A DNA stretch of 14,947 nucleotides from Phycisphaeraceae bacterium (GCA_003551485.1 PUMS01000228.1:1-14947), one strand, 5' to 3'. Positions 1-6,193 are shown, numbered from the stretch's first letter. Made by a program: numbers and translations. Notes: generated from the letters alone by a model not told the origin.

Positions 1-972
1 CTCCTGGCACCCGTGCTGGGCGTGGTGCCGGCGCTGATCGCCTGGGCGATCATCCCCTGGGGCGGGGTTTGGGAGTTTCCCGGCCTGACGCTGTTCGGGC
101 TCGAGGTCGCGCAGGCGGGCACGGCGGTGGTGGCCGCAGCGCCGATCAACATCGGGCTGCTGTTCTTCCTGGCGGTGGGCTCGCTGGCGGTGTACGGGGT
201 GGTGCTGGCCGGTTATGCCTCGAACAACAAGTACTCGTTCCTCGGCGGCCTGCGCGCCACGGCGCAGATGCTCAGCTACGAGATCCCCCTGGGCGTGTGC
301 ATCCTGATCCTGATCCTGCTCTACGCCACGCCGCGGGCCGACCTGCTGGTGCAGGTGCAGGCCACGGGCATCTTCAACTGGAACATCCTCTACCTGCCGC
401 TGCTGGCGGTGCTGTTTTTCACCTGCCAGCTCGCCGAGGCCAACCGCACGCCCTTCGACCTTGCCGAATGCGAGCAGGAACTGGTCGGCGGGTTCCACAC
501 CGAATACTCGTCGATGAAGTTCGCCCTGTTCTTCCTGGCCGAGTATGCCCACATCGTGACGGCGGCGGCGTTCTTCGTGCTGCTGTTTCTGGGCGGCTGG
601 GACATCCCGTTCGTGGCGCTGCCGGCGGCGGGCGGCCTGGGGCTGGTGCTGTTGAAGTCGGCGGTGTTCGCCTTCAAGGTGTTCCTGGTGGTGGTGGTGA
701 TCATGCTCATCCGCTGGACGCTGCCGCGCTTCCGCTTCGATCAGCTCATGAAGCTGGCCTGGCGGGGAATGATTCCGGTGTCGCTGATTCTGCTGCTGGG
801 TGCGGCGGTGGTGGTCTACCTCGAACTTCCCGGCCGCATGTGGTGGATGCTGGGCATCAACATCGCGGTCTTCCTGGGCATGATGCTGATCAGCCCCTTC
901 ATGCCGCGCAAGGGCCTTGAAAACCGCCGCATCCCCCTGCCCGGCTCCCGCTTCAGCCCGGCCGAGGCCTGA
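1..972 (+). CDS. nuoH: NADH-quinone oxidoreductase subunit H (3' part; start lies before the window)
   Basis: Membrane subunit of respiratory complex I that helps form the quinone-binding chamber and couples quinone reduction to proton translocation. The frame is open from base 1 (it reads LLAPVLGVVP before the first possible GTG at 13), so the true start is upstream and roughly the first 80-100 residues are missing. The family hallmark is clear at 436-555: EANRTPFDLAECEQELVGGF followed by HTEYSSMKFALFFLAEYAH, the conserved acidic loop lining the quinone site. Several hydrophobic helices surround it, and the C-terminal RFRFDQLMKLAWRGMIPVSL block is typical. It ends with a short non-conserved tail (NRRIPLPGSRFSPAEA). 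The next gene is on the opposite strand, so nuoI does not follow directly here. The 13-15 GTG should not be taken as the start. Confidence 0.96.
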   Translation, partial: LLAPVLGVVPALIAWAIIPWGGVWEFPGLTLFGLEVAQAGTAVVAAAPINIGLLFFLAVGSLAVYGVVLAGYASNNKYSFLGGLRATAQMLSYEIPLGVCILILILLYATPRADLLVQVQATGIFNWNILYLPLLAVLFFTCQLAEANRTPFDLAECEQELVGGFHTEYSSMKFALFFLAEYAHIVTAAAFFVLLFLGGWDIPFVALPAAGGLGLVLLKSAVFAFKVFLVVVVIMLIRWTLPRFRFDQLMKLAWRGMIPVSLILLLGAAVVVYLELPGRMWWMLGINIAVFLGMMLISPFMPRKGLENRRIPLPGSRFSPAEA

Positions 973-997
973 ACACCGGCACGTGGGCTGAGAACCC

Positions 998-1034
998 GGC
1001 TCCCTCTCCCACCGGGAGGTGGCTGGGGTGAGGG
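998..1034. repeat. Imperfect palindromic intergenic repeat (CCCTCTCCC/GGGAGGTGG type)
   Basis: CCCTCTCCC at 1002-1010 faces GGGAGGTGG at 1014-1022, followed by GGGGTGAGGG at 1025-1034. Elements of this wording are common dispersed intergenic repeats in many GC-rich Gram-negative genomes. It lies 26 bp after the nuoH stop and may fold as a hairpin in the 3' end of that transcript. The family assignment is from memory. Confidence 0.4.
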
Positions 1035-1055
1035 CGGATGCACGGTGACCGCCCC

Positions 1056-1080
1056 GGAAAAGGGTCCAGGAACCTTTGTT
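1056..1080. repeat. Degenerate copy of the AAAAGGTTCC/GGAACCTTTT palindrome
   Basis: GGAAAAGGGTCC, a central A at 1068, then GGAACCTTTGTT. It matches the perfect palindrome at 5755-5781 in its core but has mismatched pairs (G1064/A1072 and A1058/G1078). It lies between convergent genes, where such a stem could help end transcription from either side. A T-run is not present. Confidence 0.6.
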
Positions 1081-1114
1081 GCTCGCGGAACCCCCCCGCA
1101 AACGGGCGTCTTGG

Positions 1115-1175
1115 AGCGCGGCCGTCTCGGCCGCATTCCGGGCTACCGACCCTCGGCGGCCGGGACGGCCGCGCT
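1115..1175. terminator. Long GC-rich hairpin between convergent genes (possible bidirectional terminator or dispersed repeat)
   Basis: AGCGCGGCCGTCTCGGCCGC at 1115-1134 is complementary to 1156-1175 at 19 of 20 positions; the remaining pair is T/G, a wobble in RNA. The loop is 21 nt. It sits between the ends of nuoH (972) and the minus-strand kinase-like gene (1215), which favours a role in ending transcripts, but no poly-T follows on either strand, so a factor-independent terminator is not proven. Similar GGCCGTCTCGGCCGC palindromes are, as I recall, dispersed repeats in planctomycete and verrucomicrobial genomes. Confidence 0.5.
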
Positions 1176-1214
1176 GCATGACCCGGCGACGGTGGGCCTC
1201 CGCGGTCGGGAGGT

Positions 1215-1940
1215 TCATCCAGCGGCCGTCTCGATGTCGCGCCGGGCGCGCACCAGGGGCAGAACGGTCTCGACCAGTTCCTCCATCGACCCGGCCGCGG
1301 TGTTGATCGTCAGCGTGACGGCCTCGGGACCGAAATAGCGGTCGCGCCAGTAGCGCTTGCGGAAGCTCTCGCGGCCCTCATCGATCTCACGCACGCGCTG
1401 GGCCGCCGCGTCGCGGTCGAGGCCCAACTGATCGGCCATGCGCTCGATGCGCACGTCCAGCGGCGCCACGAGATACAGGTGGATGCCCCCGCCGACCGAT
1501 TCGGTGATGAACGGCGCGCCGCGGCCGACCAGGATCACCCGGCCGCTGCGCGCCAGGGTCAGGATCGTCAGCCGCACGTGGTGGTAGAAGGTGCTCTCAT
1601 CCGGGGCGTTCTCAGTGATCTGGAGGCTGTCGACGATGTCGGTGAGCCAGGTTCGCGAGGCGTCCTCCAGGTCGCGCACCAGGTGCGGGGGGATCTGACG
1701 CTCGGCGGCGACCTGTTCGACCAGGTCGCGGCCGAACAGGCGCCACGGCCGCGCGGCGGCATCGGTCTTGTTCAGCCGCTCGGCAAGCACCTTTGCAAAC
1801 GTCGTGCCCCCGGCGCCGGCCTGACGGCTGATCGTGATATAGGGGTACGTGGCGTGTTCGGGTTCAGCGCCGCTGATCAGGCCCTTGCCGCGCTCCGCCG
1901 AGCGCATCGCCGCCACAATCATCCGGTAATCCTTCGCCAT
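1215..1940 (-). CDS. Cytidylate-kinase-like family protein (P-loop nucleotide kinase fold)
   Basis: Predicted cytosolic protein of 241 residues resembling the Cytidylate_kin2 family, a P-loop NMP-kinase-like group whose substrate is mostly unknown. The N-terminal strand YPYITISRQ runs into the P-loop AGAGGTT (residues 41-47). Further on are GRDLVEQVA (start of the lid/NMP-binding part), VILVGRGAPFI (about 157-167), and an arginine-rich helix REIDEGRESFRKRYWRDRYF typical of this family, ending in a charged tail. I chose ATG 1940 because AGGGAG lies 7 bases upstream, whereas the frame upstream to 2111 reads as non-conserved sequence. It is a single minus-strand gene convergent with nuoH. True CMP kinase activity should not be assumed, since these proteins differ from Cmk outside the P-loop. 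Confidence is high for the family and low for the substrate. Confidence 0.86.
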   Translation of the reverse strand: MAKDYRMIVAAMRSAERGKGLISGAEPEHATYPYITISRQAGAGGTTFAKVLAERLNKTDAAARPWRLFGRDLVEQVAAERQIPPHLVRDLEDASRTWLTDIVDSLQITENAPDESTFYHHVRLTILTLARSGRVILVGRGAPFITESVGGGIHLYLVAPLDVRIERMADQLGLDRDAAAQRVREIDEGRESFRKRYWRDRYFGPEAVTLTINTAAGSMEELVETVLPLVRARRDIETAAG

Positions 1941-1979
1941 CGATTCGCTCCCTGTCTGACAAGGAAAGTGGCCGTCGAA

Positions 1980-1993
1980 GGCATTGTAATGCC
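1980..1993 (-). promoter_or_regulatory. Palindrome GGCATT-GT-AATGCC with an embedded -10-like TACAAT
   Basis: The 14-bp dyad at 1980-1993 lies 40-53 bases upstream of the kinase-like ATG (1940). Read on the minus strand it contains TACAAT (1988-1983), one base from the sigma-70 -10 consensus, which would place the start of transcription near 1976. No convincing -35 element is seen at 16-18 bases. A repressor bound to the dyad would block this -10, so it is a candidate operator, but this rests on pattern only. Confidence 0.35.
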
Positions 1994-2150
1994 CGGCGGC
2001 GTTCGGCGGCGCCGGGTGCCGGGTCCACCTGTGCATACGAGCCACGCGACCGACGCCGATCGGCAGGCAGCCGATGGCGACCGGAGCGGCCGGAGCCAGT
2101 GGACTGCGCACGCGGTGGCACGCCGGGCACGGAAATTTTCTGGCGTGGAC

Positions 2151-2179
2151 TTGACGTTGGGTGTCTTTTAGGCTAACCT
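2151..2179 (+). promoter_or_regulatory. Sigma-70-type promoter upstream of the hypothetical ORF and lexA
   Basis: TTGACG (2151-2156), a 17-base spacer, then TAACCT (2174-2179). The -35 matches five of six consensus bases and the -10 three of six. The predicted start near 2186 gives a leader of about 125 nt to the ATG at 2311. No complete LexA box of the GAAC-N4-GTTC kind is visible over it; only an isolated CGAAC at 2184 occurs. Confidence 0.5.
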
Positions 2180-2256
2180 ATACCGAACACGATGGGAAAC
2201 CGCGCCGCCCGAGACTTTCCCCGGCCGACGCGATGGAGTAGAATAGGGCCGTCAGT

Positions 2257-2274
2257 GGCCCAAGATGTTGGGCC
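2257..2274 (+). other. Leader hairpin GGCCCAA-GATG-TTGGGCC
   Basis: A perfect 7-bp stem with a 4-nt loop in the 5' leader, 37 bases before the ATG at 2311. No T-run follows it directly, so it is not an obvious attenuator. Confidence 0.5.
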
Positions 2275-2293
2275 CGGATTGGGATCGACCTCA

Positions 2294-2309
2294 ATGGAAA
2301 GGATTCCAT
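2294..2309 (+). promoter_or_regulatory. Ribosome-binding site presented in a hairpin loop
   Basis: ATGGAA (2294-2299) pairs with TTCCAT (2304-2309), leaving AGGA (2300-2303) in the loop. AAGGA (2299-2303) is the Shine-Dalgarno sequence for the ATG at 2311, so the site is exposed at the tip of a short stem that ends one base before the start codon. Confidence 0.45.
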
Positions 2310-2310
2310 C

Positions 2311-3369
2311 ATGAAGACTCCTGTCATGATCCTCGGCCCTGGAGGCGACTTTGTGGATCGTTACGAGCCACAGGGAAGCGGCCTGATTCGGACAGCAGGC
2401 GCTGTGGCGCCGCACGCGGGCCTGCGGCGTGGTGCGAAGACCGCAGCAGCCGCGGGCCGCGTCAGTGTGGCCGACCTTGCCGCGGCACGGCCAAAGCAGG
2501 GCTTCATCGCCCGGCTGCTGCGATGGCTCAAGGGTAGCGGCAGTGTGGCTGCCGCGGGACCGGCGCTGAGTGCCCAGATGCTTGCCCGGCTCATCTCGCG
2601 CCAGCGCCGCCAGTGCCCGCACACCCGACCGGGCCCGGCGAGGGGGTTGACAGGATTGGGCATCGCGGCGGGTGCGGAGGTTGGCAAGGGGCCGGACCGC
2701 GAGGCGCCCGCCGCCGATGGTGCACCACACCGTCGGGCCGAATGCGCAGCCGCGGGCACCAACACGGGCGCCCCCGCTGCGGGACGCTCCGGCGTCAGTG
2801 CTCCGGACGCCGCCGGTGCCGCCGGGCCCGCCGGTGCCGGCAACGCCATCCGCGCCATGGCCGCCGCGCCGCATCGCATCCGGGTCGTGCGGCCCACCCG
2901 CCGAATGCCGTTGCGCCCCGCCGGCCCATCGGCACGCATGGACGGGATGGGTGAGGGCCCGACTGCGGCGGCAACGGTTGATGAACTGTCCGTATCCGCG
3001 CCCGATCCGGACCTGATGCCCAGTTGCCCCCCACCGTCGCGGCCGGCCAAACTCGGCCAGGGCCGCAACCACAGCGCCCGGCGCCCTGCCCAGCCCCAGG
3101 TCAACGCCGCCTCGGGCCGGTGCCAACGTCAGCCCGCGGCGGCCTCGAAGGAGTCGATCCATGACCAGCAGCAACCTCACGCCCAAGCAACTGAAGATCC
3201 TCACCCGCATCCGCGACCTGCGCCTGGCCACCGGCTGCTCCCCCACCATGCAGGAGCTGGCCGACGAGCTGGGGGTAAGCAAGGTCACCGTGTTCGAGCA
3301 CGTTCAGGCACTGATCCGCAAAGGCGCCCTGCGGCGGTCAGCGCACAAGGCACGCTCTTTGGAGCTTGA
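2311..3369 (+). CDS. Hypothetical Ala/Pro/Arg-rich protein overlapping lexA
   Basis: Open frame of 352 codons with no family I recognise. The start is supported by AAGGA seven bases before the ATG and by a promoter and leader upstream. The first 75 residues (MKTPVMILGPGGDFVDRYEP to GFIARLLRWLKG) look the most protein-like. The rest is low-complexity, rich in Ala, Gly, Pro and Arg, with no membrane segment or signal peptide. In the first 80 codons about 69% end in G or C, lower than in lexA and close to the general base content, so coding is not strongly supported. The frame has no stop before lexA and continues 209 bp into it in another frame, giving a meaningless His/Pro/Arg-rich tail. It could be a real gene with a frameshift that removed its stop, a decayed gene, or a chance ORF in a long lexA leader. 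Confidence 0.42.
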   Translation: MKTPVMILGPGGDFVDRYEPQGSGLIRTAGAVAPHAGLRRGAKTAAAAGRVSVADLAAARPKQGFIARLLRWLKGSGSVAAAGPALSAQMLARLISRQRRQCPHTRPGPARGLTGLGIAAGAEVGKGPDREAPAADGAPHRRAECAAAGTNTGAPAAGRSGVSAPDAAGAAGPAGAGNAIRAMAAAPHRIRVVRPTRRMPLRPAGPSARMDGMGEGPTAAATVDELSVSAPDPDLMPSCPPPSRPAKLGQGRNHSARRPAQPQVNAASGRCQRQPAAASKESIHDQQQPHAQATEDPHPHPRPAPGHRLLPHHAGAGRRAGGKQGHRVRARSGTDPQRRPAAVSAQGTLFGA

Positions 3370-3796
3370 GGCGGGCTTCGCCCTGCCCGATGAGCAGGTC
3401 CCCACCCGCGTGCCCCTGGTCGGCCGCATCGCCGCCGGCAGCCCCATCGAGGCGGTGGAAAACCGCGAGTTTCTCGACGTCGCCGAGTTGATCCGGCCCG
3501 GCGGCCGGCTGGGCGGGCGGGGGGCCGAACTTTTCGCCCTGGAGGTTCGCGGCGACTCGATGATCGATGCCGGCATCCTCGATGGCGACTTCGTCATCTG
3601 CGAACAGCGGCAATCCGCCCACAACGGCGAGACGGTGGTGGCCCTGATCGACAACGAAGAGGCGACACTGAAAAGGTTCTACCGCAAGCGCGGCCGCATC
3701 CATCTGGAGCCGGCCAACCCCGCCTACGAGCCGATCATCGTCGACGACTGCCGGATCCAGGGCGTGGTCATCGGCCTGGTCCGGCGCTACACCTGA
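3161..3796 (+). CDS. lexA: LexA repressor (SOS response)
   Basis: Transcriptional repressor of the SOS regulon that self-cleaves when bound to the RecA-ssDNA filament. It has 211 residues, close to the usual length. The winged-helix DNA-binding domain is residues 1-70, with the helix-turn-helix around 27-52 (SPTMQELADELGVSKVTVFE). The self-cleavage site is Ala92-Gly93 in GRIAAGSPI. The peptidase dyad is Ser133 in EVRGDSMI and Lys171 in EEATLKRF, both intact. The start is fixed by AAGGAG (about 3149-3154) seven bases before the ATG. It follows the hypothetical ORF, which overlaps its first 209 bases in another frame, and may share the promoter at 2151. Autoregulation is expected for the family, but no clear LexA box could be picked out; planctomycete LexA sites may differ from both E. 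coli and Gram-positive forms. Confidence 0.96.
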   Translation: MTSSNLTPKQLKILTRIRDLRLATGCSPTMQELADELGVSKVTVFEHVQALIRKGALRRSAHKARSLELEAGFALPDEQVPTRVPLVGRIAAGSPIEAVENREFLDVAELIRPGGRLGGRGAELFALEVRGDSMIDAGILDGDFVICEQRQSAHNGETVVALIDNEEATLKRFYRKRGRIHLEPANPAYEPIIVDDCRIQGVVIGLVRRYT

Positions 3797-4060
3797 CCGC
3801 CACGCTGCTGCCCGCACAGCCGCCCGCCGTCGTGGCCGTGGCGCAGCGCAAGACCACGGATCACGATCGCAGCGTCAAACGGATCACGGCAAACGCACGG
3901 GGCCCGACATTGTGTCGTGGGTGGTGCCGCAAATTTCCTCGACCCGCTTCCTTGTTCTCCCCGCCGCCTCCGCCCCCGCCCCGGCGCAATCCGGCGCCCC
4001 GCTGCACGTCGGGATACCGTGACATTTCCATTGAGCGTTCACAAGAAGCCGGCCGCAATG

Positions 4061-4089
4061 TTGCTCCCCGGGGCAGGGGGGGCTAAACT
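4061..4089 (+). promoter_or_regulatory. Weak promoter candidate for the dehydratase-ACP-dehydratase cluster
   Basis: TTGCTC (4061-4066), 17 bases, TAAACT (4084-4089), 55 bases before the GTG at 4145. Matches are 3/6 and 4/6. The -10 context GGCTAAACT resembles GGCTAACCT at the 2174 promoter. It is the only plausible element I see in the 348-bp gap after lexA (3797-4144), which otherwise holds C-rich sequence without a gene. Confidence 0.35.
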
Positions 4090-4144
4090 CGTTGTCTGCC
4101 CGTGCGCCCGCAGTGCGGCGGGTGGATACGGGCTGGAGCGTGTT

Positions 4145-4690
4145 GTGCGATTCGTCCTCATTGACCGCATCATCGAGCAGGATCTGCGGCGGATTGTGGC
4201 AGTGAAGGCGGTCAGCGCGGCCGAGGAGTACCTCGCTGACCACTTTCCCGGCTTCGCCGTGCTGCCAGGCGTGATGATGCTCGAGGCGATGACCCAGGCC
4301 GCGCGGCACCTGGCGAGGATGCTGCACCCGCAGGTCACCCGGCCGTGGGTGCTGGCCGAGGTCCGTGGGCTCCGCTACGGCACGCTGGTACGACCGGGCC
4401 AGACGCTGCAGGTGGAAGTCACCGCCCGAGACCAGCCGCCCCCGGAAGCATCCCCGGAAGCATCCCCGGAAGCATCCCCGGAAGCATCCCCGGAATCGCC
4501 CCCGGAAGCATCCCCGCAAGCGTCTGCGGCGCTGCGCCTGCACGCCATCCGCCTCAGTTTCAACGGCGTCAGCCGCATCGATGGCCAGACCGCCGCGCAG
4601 GGCCGGCTGACCCTCGCCCCCCTGCCCGAGCCACCCGCACCCAACCCCCCGGCCGCCGCCGACCCCGCGGCGGACGGACCAGCATCATGA
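4145..4690 (+). CDS. FabZ-like (hotdog fold) 3-hydroxyacyl-ACP dehydratase-like protein with an internal repeat
   Basis: Probable dehydratase of an acyl chain carried on the ACP encoded next to it, acting in fatty-acid or related lipid synthesis in the cytosol. It has 181 residues from GTG 4145, chosen because GGAG lies six bases upstream and because the resulting N-terminus (MRFVLIDRII) matches that of the second dehydratase (MRWIWIDRII). The FabZ active-site signature is present: His33 in ADHFPG, VLPGVMMLEAMTQAA with catalytic Glu47. A proline-rich stretch of PEAS units (residues about 99-127), encoded by a 12-bp tandem repeat, interrupts the C-terminal half of the hotdog domain between VEVTARD and LRLHAIRLSF. 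A second proline/alanine-rich tail ends the protein. Its TGA overlaps the ATG of the ACP gene by four bases (ATGA), implying coupled translation. The exact substrate is not known. Confidence 0.82.
   Translation: MRFVLIDRIIEQDLRRIVAVKAVSAAEEYLADHFPGFAVLPGVMMLEAMTQAARHLARMLHPQVTRPWVLAEVRGLRYGTLVRPGQTLQVEVTARDQPPPEASPEASPEASPEASPESPPEASPQASAALRLHAIRLSFNGVSRIDGQTAAQGRLTLAPLPEPPAPNPPAAADPAADGPAS
4440..4523 (+). repeat. In-frame 12-bp tandem repeat (CCCCGGAAGCAT, seven units)
   Basis: Units start at 4440, 4452, 4464, 4476, 4488, 4500 and 4512; 1-4 and 6 are identical, 5 is CCCCGGAATCGC and 7 is CCCCGCAAGCGT. Each encodes Pro-Glu-Ala-Ser or a variant. The near-identity of the units points to recent expansion by slippage. 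The core CCCCGGAAG recurs at 5123 and 10241. Confidence 0.93.
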
Positions 4691-5115
4691 ACCCCACGGA
4701 GTCGTGTCCGATGCCCCAGCAGCAGACGCAGCAGCAGGTGTTCGAAAAAATCCAGCAGGTGCTCATCGACGCCCTCAGCGTCGATGACGATGAGATCGTC
4801 CCCGAAGCGAGACTGGTTTCCGATCTCGGCGCTGAGTCCATCGACTTTCTCGATATCGTCTTCCGCCTCGAGAAAGCCTTTGGTATCAAGATCGAACAGA
4901 GCGAGTTGTTCCCCGACAACATCCTCAACGATGCCCGCTACGTCAGCGACGGCAAGGTTACGGACGAAGGACTGGAAATCCTGCGGCAGCGGCTGCCCCA
5001 CGCGGACCTGAGCGAGTTCGAGAAAGATCGCTCGGTCGAGGCCGTGGGCGACCTGTTCACCGTCGATACGGTCGTCCGTTTCGTTCTGTCCAAGCTGGAA
5101 AGCCAGGCCGCCTGA
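4687..5115 (+). CDS. Acyl carrier protein with an extended insert
   Basis: Carrier of acyl chains on a phosphopantetheine arm for fatty-acid or related synthesis. The core reads like an ACP: VFEKIQQVLIDALSVDDDEI (helix I), then DLGAESIDFLDIVFRLEKAF, where the Ser of GAES (residue 51 from ATG 4687) is the expected attachment site, then FTVDTVVRFVLSKL matching the last helix. At 142 residues it is much longer than the usual near-80; about 45 extra residues (NILNDARYVSDGKVTDEG and on) separate helix II from the last helix. The ATG at 4687 overlaps the stop of the upstream dehydratase in ATGA; an alternative ATG at 4711 has GGAG nine bases ahead and would give 134 residues. It is sandwiched between two dehydratase-like genes, so it is probably their partner. 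Ketosynthase genes are not in the window. Confidence 0.88.
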   Translation: MNPTESCPMPQQQTQQQVFEKIQQVLIDALSVDDDEIVPEARLVSDLGAESIDFLDIVFRLEKAFGIKIEQSELFPDNILNDARYVSDGKVTDEGLEILRQRLPHADLSEFEKDRSVEAVGDLFTVDTVVRFVLSKLESQAA

Positions 5116-5122
5116 GCCCCCC

Positions 5123-5162
5123 CCCGGAAGCCCGGAAGCCCGTAAGCCCGTAAGCCCGTAAG
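5123..5162. repeat. 8-bp tandem repeat (CCCGGAAG/CCCGTAAG, five units)
   Basis: Two CCCGGAAG units followed by three CCCGTAAG units in the 114-bp gap between the ACP stop (5115) and the next gene (5230), flanked by C-runs. It shares its core with the 12-bp repeat at 4440 and the 9-bp repeat at 10241 although the period differs. Confidence 0.9.
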
Positions 5163-5229
5163 CCCCCCTGGAAGGGCCTCGCAACCATCGTCCCCCCGCC
5201 GTCGTGCCCGCCCCTATGGCTCTAGGCCC

Positions 5230-5784
5230 ATGCGCTGGATCTGGATCGACCGCATCATCGAATTGCAGCACGGCCGGCGCTGTGTCGCGATCAAGAACAT
5301 CTCGCTGGCCGAGGAGGTCCTCCACGACCACTTCCCCGCCGGCGAGGACCACCCCCCGCTGCCGGTACTGCCCAATCCGTTGATCCTCGAGGGCATGGCC
5401 CAGACCGCGGGCATCCTGGTCGGCCACGCCAACGACTTCCGTGAGAAGGTGATCCTGGCCAAGGTCGGCCGCGCCACCTTCACCGATGCTGCCTGGCCCG
5501 GCTACGTGCTCCGCTTCACCGCCGAGATCGTGCGGATGGACAGCGCCGGGGCCTCGACCACGGGCACGGTGCATCGTCTGGACCCGGCCCGGCCCGGCGA
5601 CCGGCCCGCCGCCCTGGCCGAGATCGAGATCCTCTTCAGCCACATCGACCAGGCCCGCGCCGGCCTGGACCTGCCCGAGCACAATTTCGTCTTCACCCGC
5701 GACTTCCTCGACCTGGTCAGCCAGGGCGGCATGCGGCTGGGCGCTGCGCCGGCCCAGAAAAGGTTCCAGGAACCTTTTCTGTGA
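5230..5784 (+). CDS. Second FabZ-like (hotdog fold) dehydratase-like protein
   Basis: Predicted to act on ACP-bound 3-hydroxyacyl chains, like the first copy 540 bp upstream. It has 184 residues and begins MRWIWIDRIIELQHGRR, parallel to the first. The active-site region is LHDHFPAG (His34), then VLPNPLILEGMAQTAG with Glu54; seven extra residues lie between the two motifs compared with the first copy. ILAKVGRATF matches the next conserved strand of FabZ. The start is the first in-frame ATG; only a weak AGG precedes it. The last ten residues (AQKRFQEPFL) are encoded by a perfect dispersed palindrome and so are unlikely to be part of the ancestral protein. The pair differs enough to suggest different chain length or different partners rather than a recent duplication. 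Substrate unknown. Confidence 0.84.
   Translation: MRWIWIDRIIELQHGRRCVAIKNISLAEEVLHDHFPAGEDHPPLPVLPNPLILEGMAQTAGILVGHANDFREKVILAKVGRATFTDAAWPGYVLRFTAEIVRMDSAGASTTGTVHRLDPARPGDRPAALAEIEILFSHIDQARAGLDLPEHNFVFTRDFLDLVSQGGMRLGAAPAQKRFQEPFL
5755..5781. repeat. Perfect 27-bp palindrome, CAGAAAAGGTTCC-A-GGAACCTTTTCTG
   Basis: Two 13-base arms around a single central A. It ends immediately before the TGA (5782-5784) of the second dehydratase and is entirely coding. A degenerate copy lies at 1056-1080. As I recall, the AAAAGGTTCC/GGAACCTTTT core is a dispersed repeat in planctomycete genomes. With convergent genes on each side (5784 and 5909) it may also end transcription. Confidence 0.95.
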
Positions 5785-5908
5785 GGGTTTCCATTGCTTT
5801 GGGCGTCGCCACGCGGCATGAGCGACCCGCGGTGAATGGCGCGGCGGCGCGGGATCGCCACCCGCTGGCCGACCGGCCGGGGCCATCGGCGCACCTCGCG
5901 CCGCCCAC

Positions 5909-6193
5909 TCAATACTCGATGCGCACCCCGCCGACCGCGGGAGGGCCGAGCTCGCCCGTGGGGGCGCTGCGCTGGAGCTGCTCATCGTCGATGAGCCCGG
6001 CCATGTGGTCGCGGATGTCCTCGAGCAGACGCTCCACCGGCTCGGTCTCACCTTCGACCACCAGCCGCACGCGGCCATCATCGAGGTTCTTCACCCGGCC
6101 ACTGACCTTCAGGCGCTGCGCCAGGCGCACGACCGTATAGCGGAACCCCACGCCCTGCACGGTGCCGCTGTAATGGACGGTCACACGGATCAT
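5909..6193 (-). CDS. acyP: Acylphosphatase
   Basis: Small cytosolic enzyme that hydrolyses acyl phosphates such as acetyl phosphate or carbamoyl phosphate. It is 94 residues, the normal length for the family. Both signatures are present: GTVQGVGFRYTV with the phosphate-binding Arg18, and GRVKNLDDGRVRLVVEG with the catalytic Asn36. The rest follows the ferredoxin-like alpha-beta fold, ending in VRIEY, close to the usual FxIRY-type C-terminus. The start ATG 6193 is preceded by GGGAGG with about five bases between. It lies 162 bp downstream of the yebC-like gene on the same strand and may be read from the same transcript, though no terminator or promoter could be clearly assigned in the gap. It converges on the dehydratase gene. 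Confidence 0.95.
   Translation of the reverse strand: MIRVTVHYSGTVQGVGFRYTVVRLAQRLKVSGRVKNLDDGRVRLVVEGETEPVERLLEDIRDHMAGLIDDEQLQRSAPTGELGPPAVGGVRIEY

Noticed and set aside
2184..2200. LexA box over the upstream promoter
   Set aside because: Only one half-site (CGAAC) is present; the other half (TGGGA in place of GTTCG) does not match.
2173..3288. Minus-strand ORF of 371 codons upstream of and into lexA
   Set aside because: Covers the promoter, leader and start of lexA; no recognisable domain or ribosome-binding site.
4375..6081. Minus-strand ORF of 568 codons across the dehydratase-ACP-dehydratase region
   Set aside because: It covers three recognisable plus-strand genes and their gaps, and its translation has no family features.
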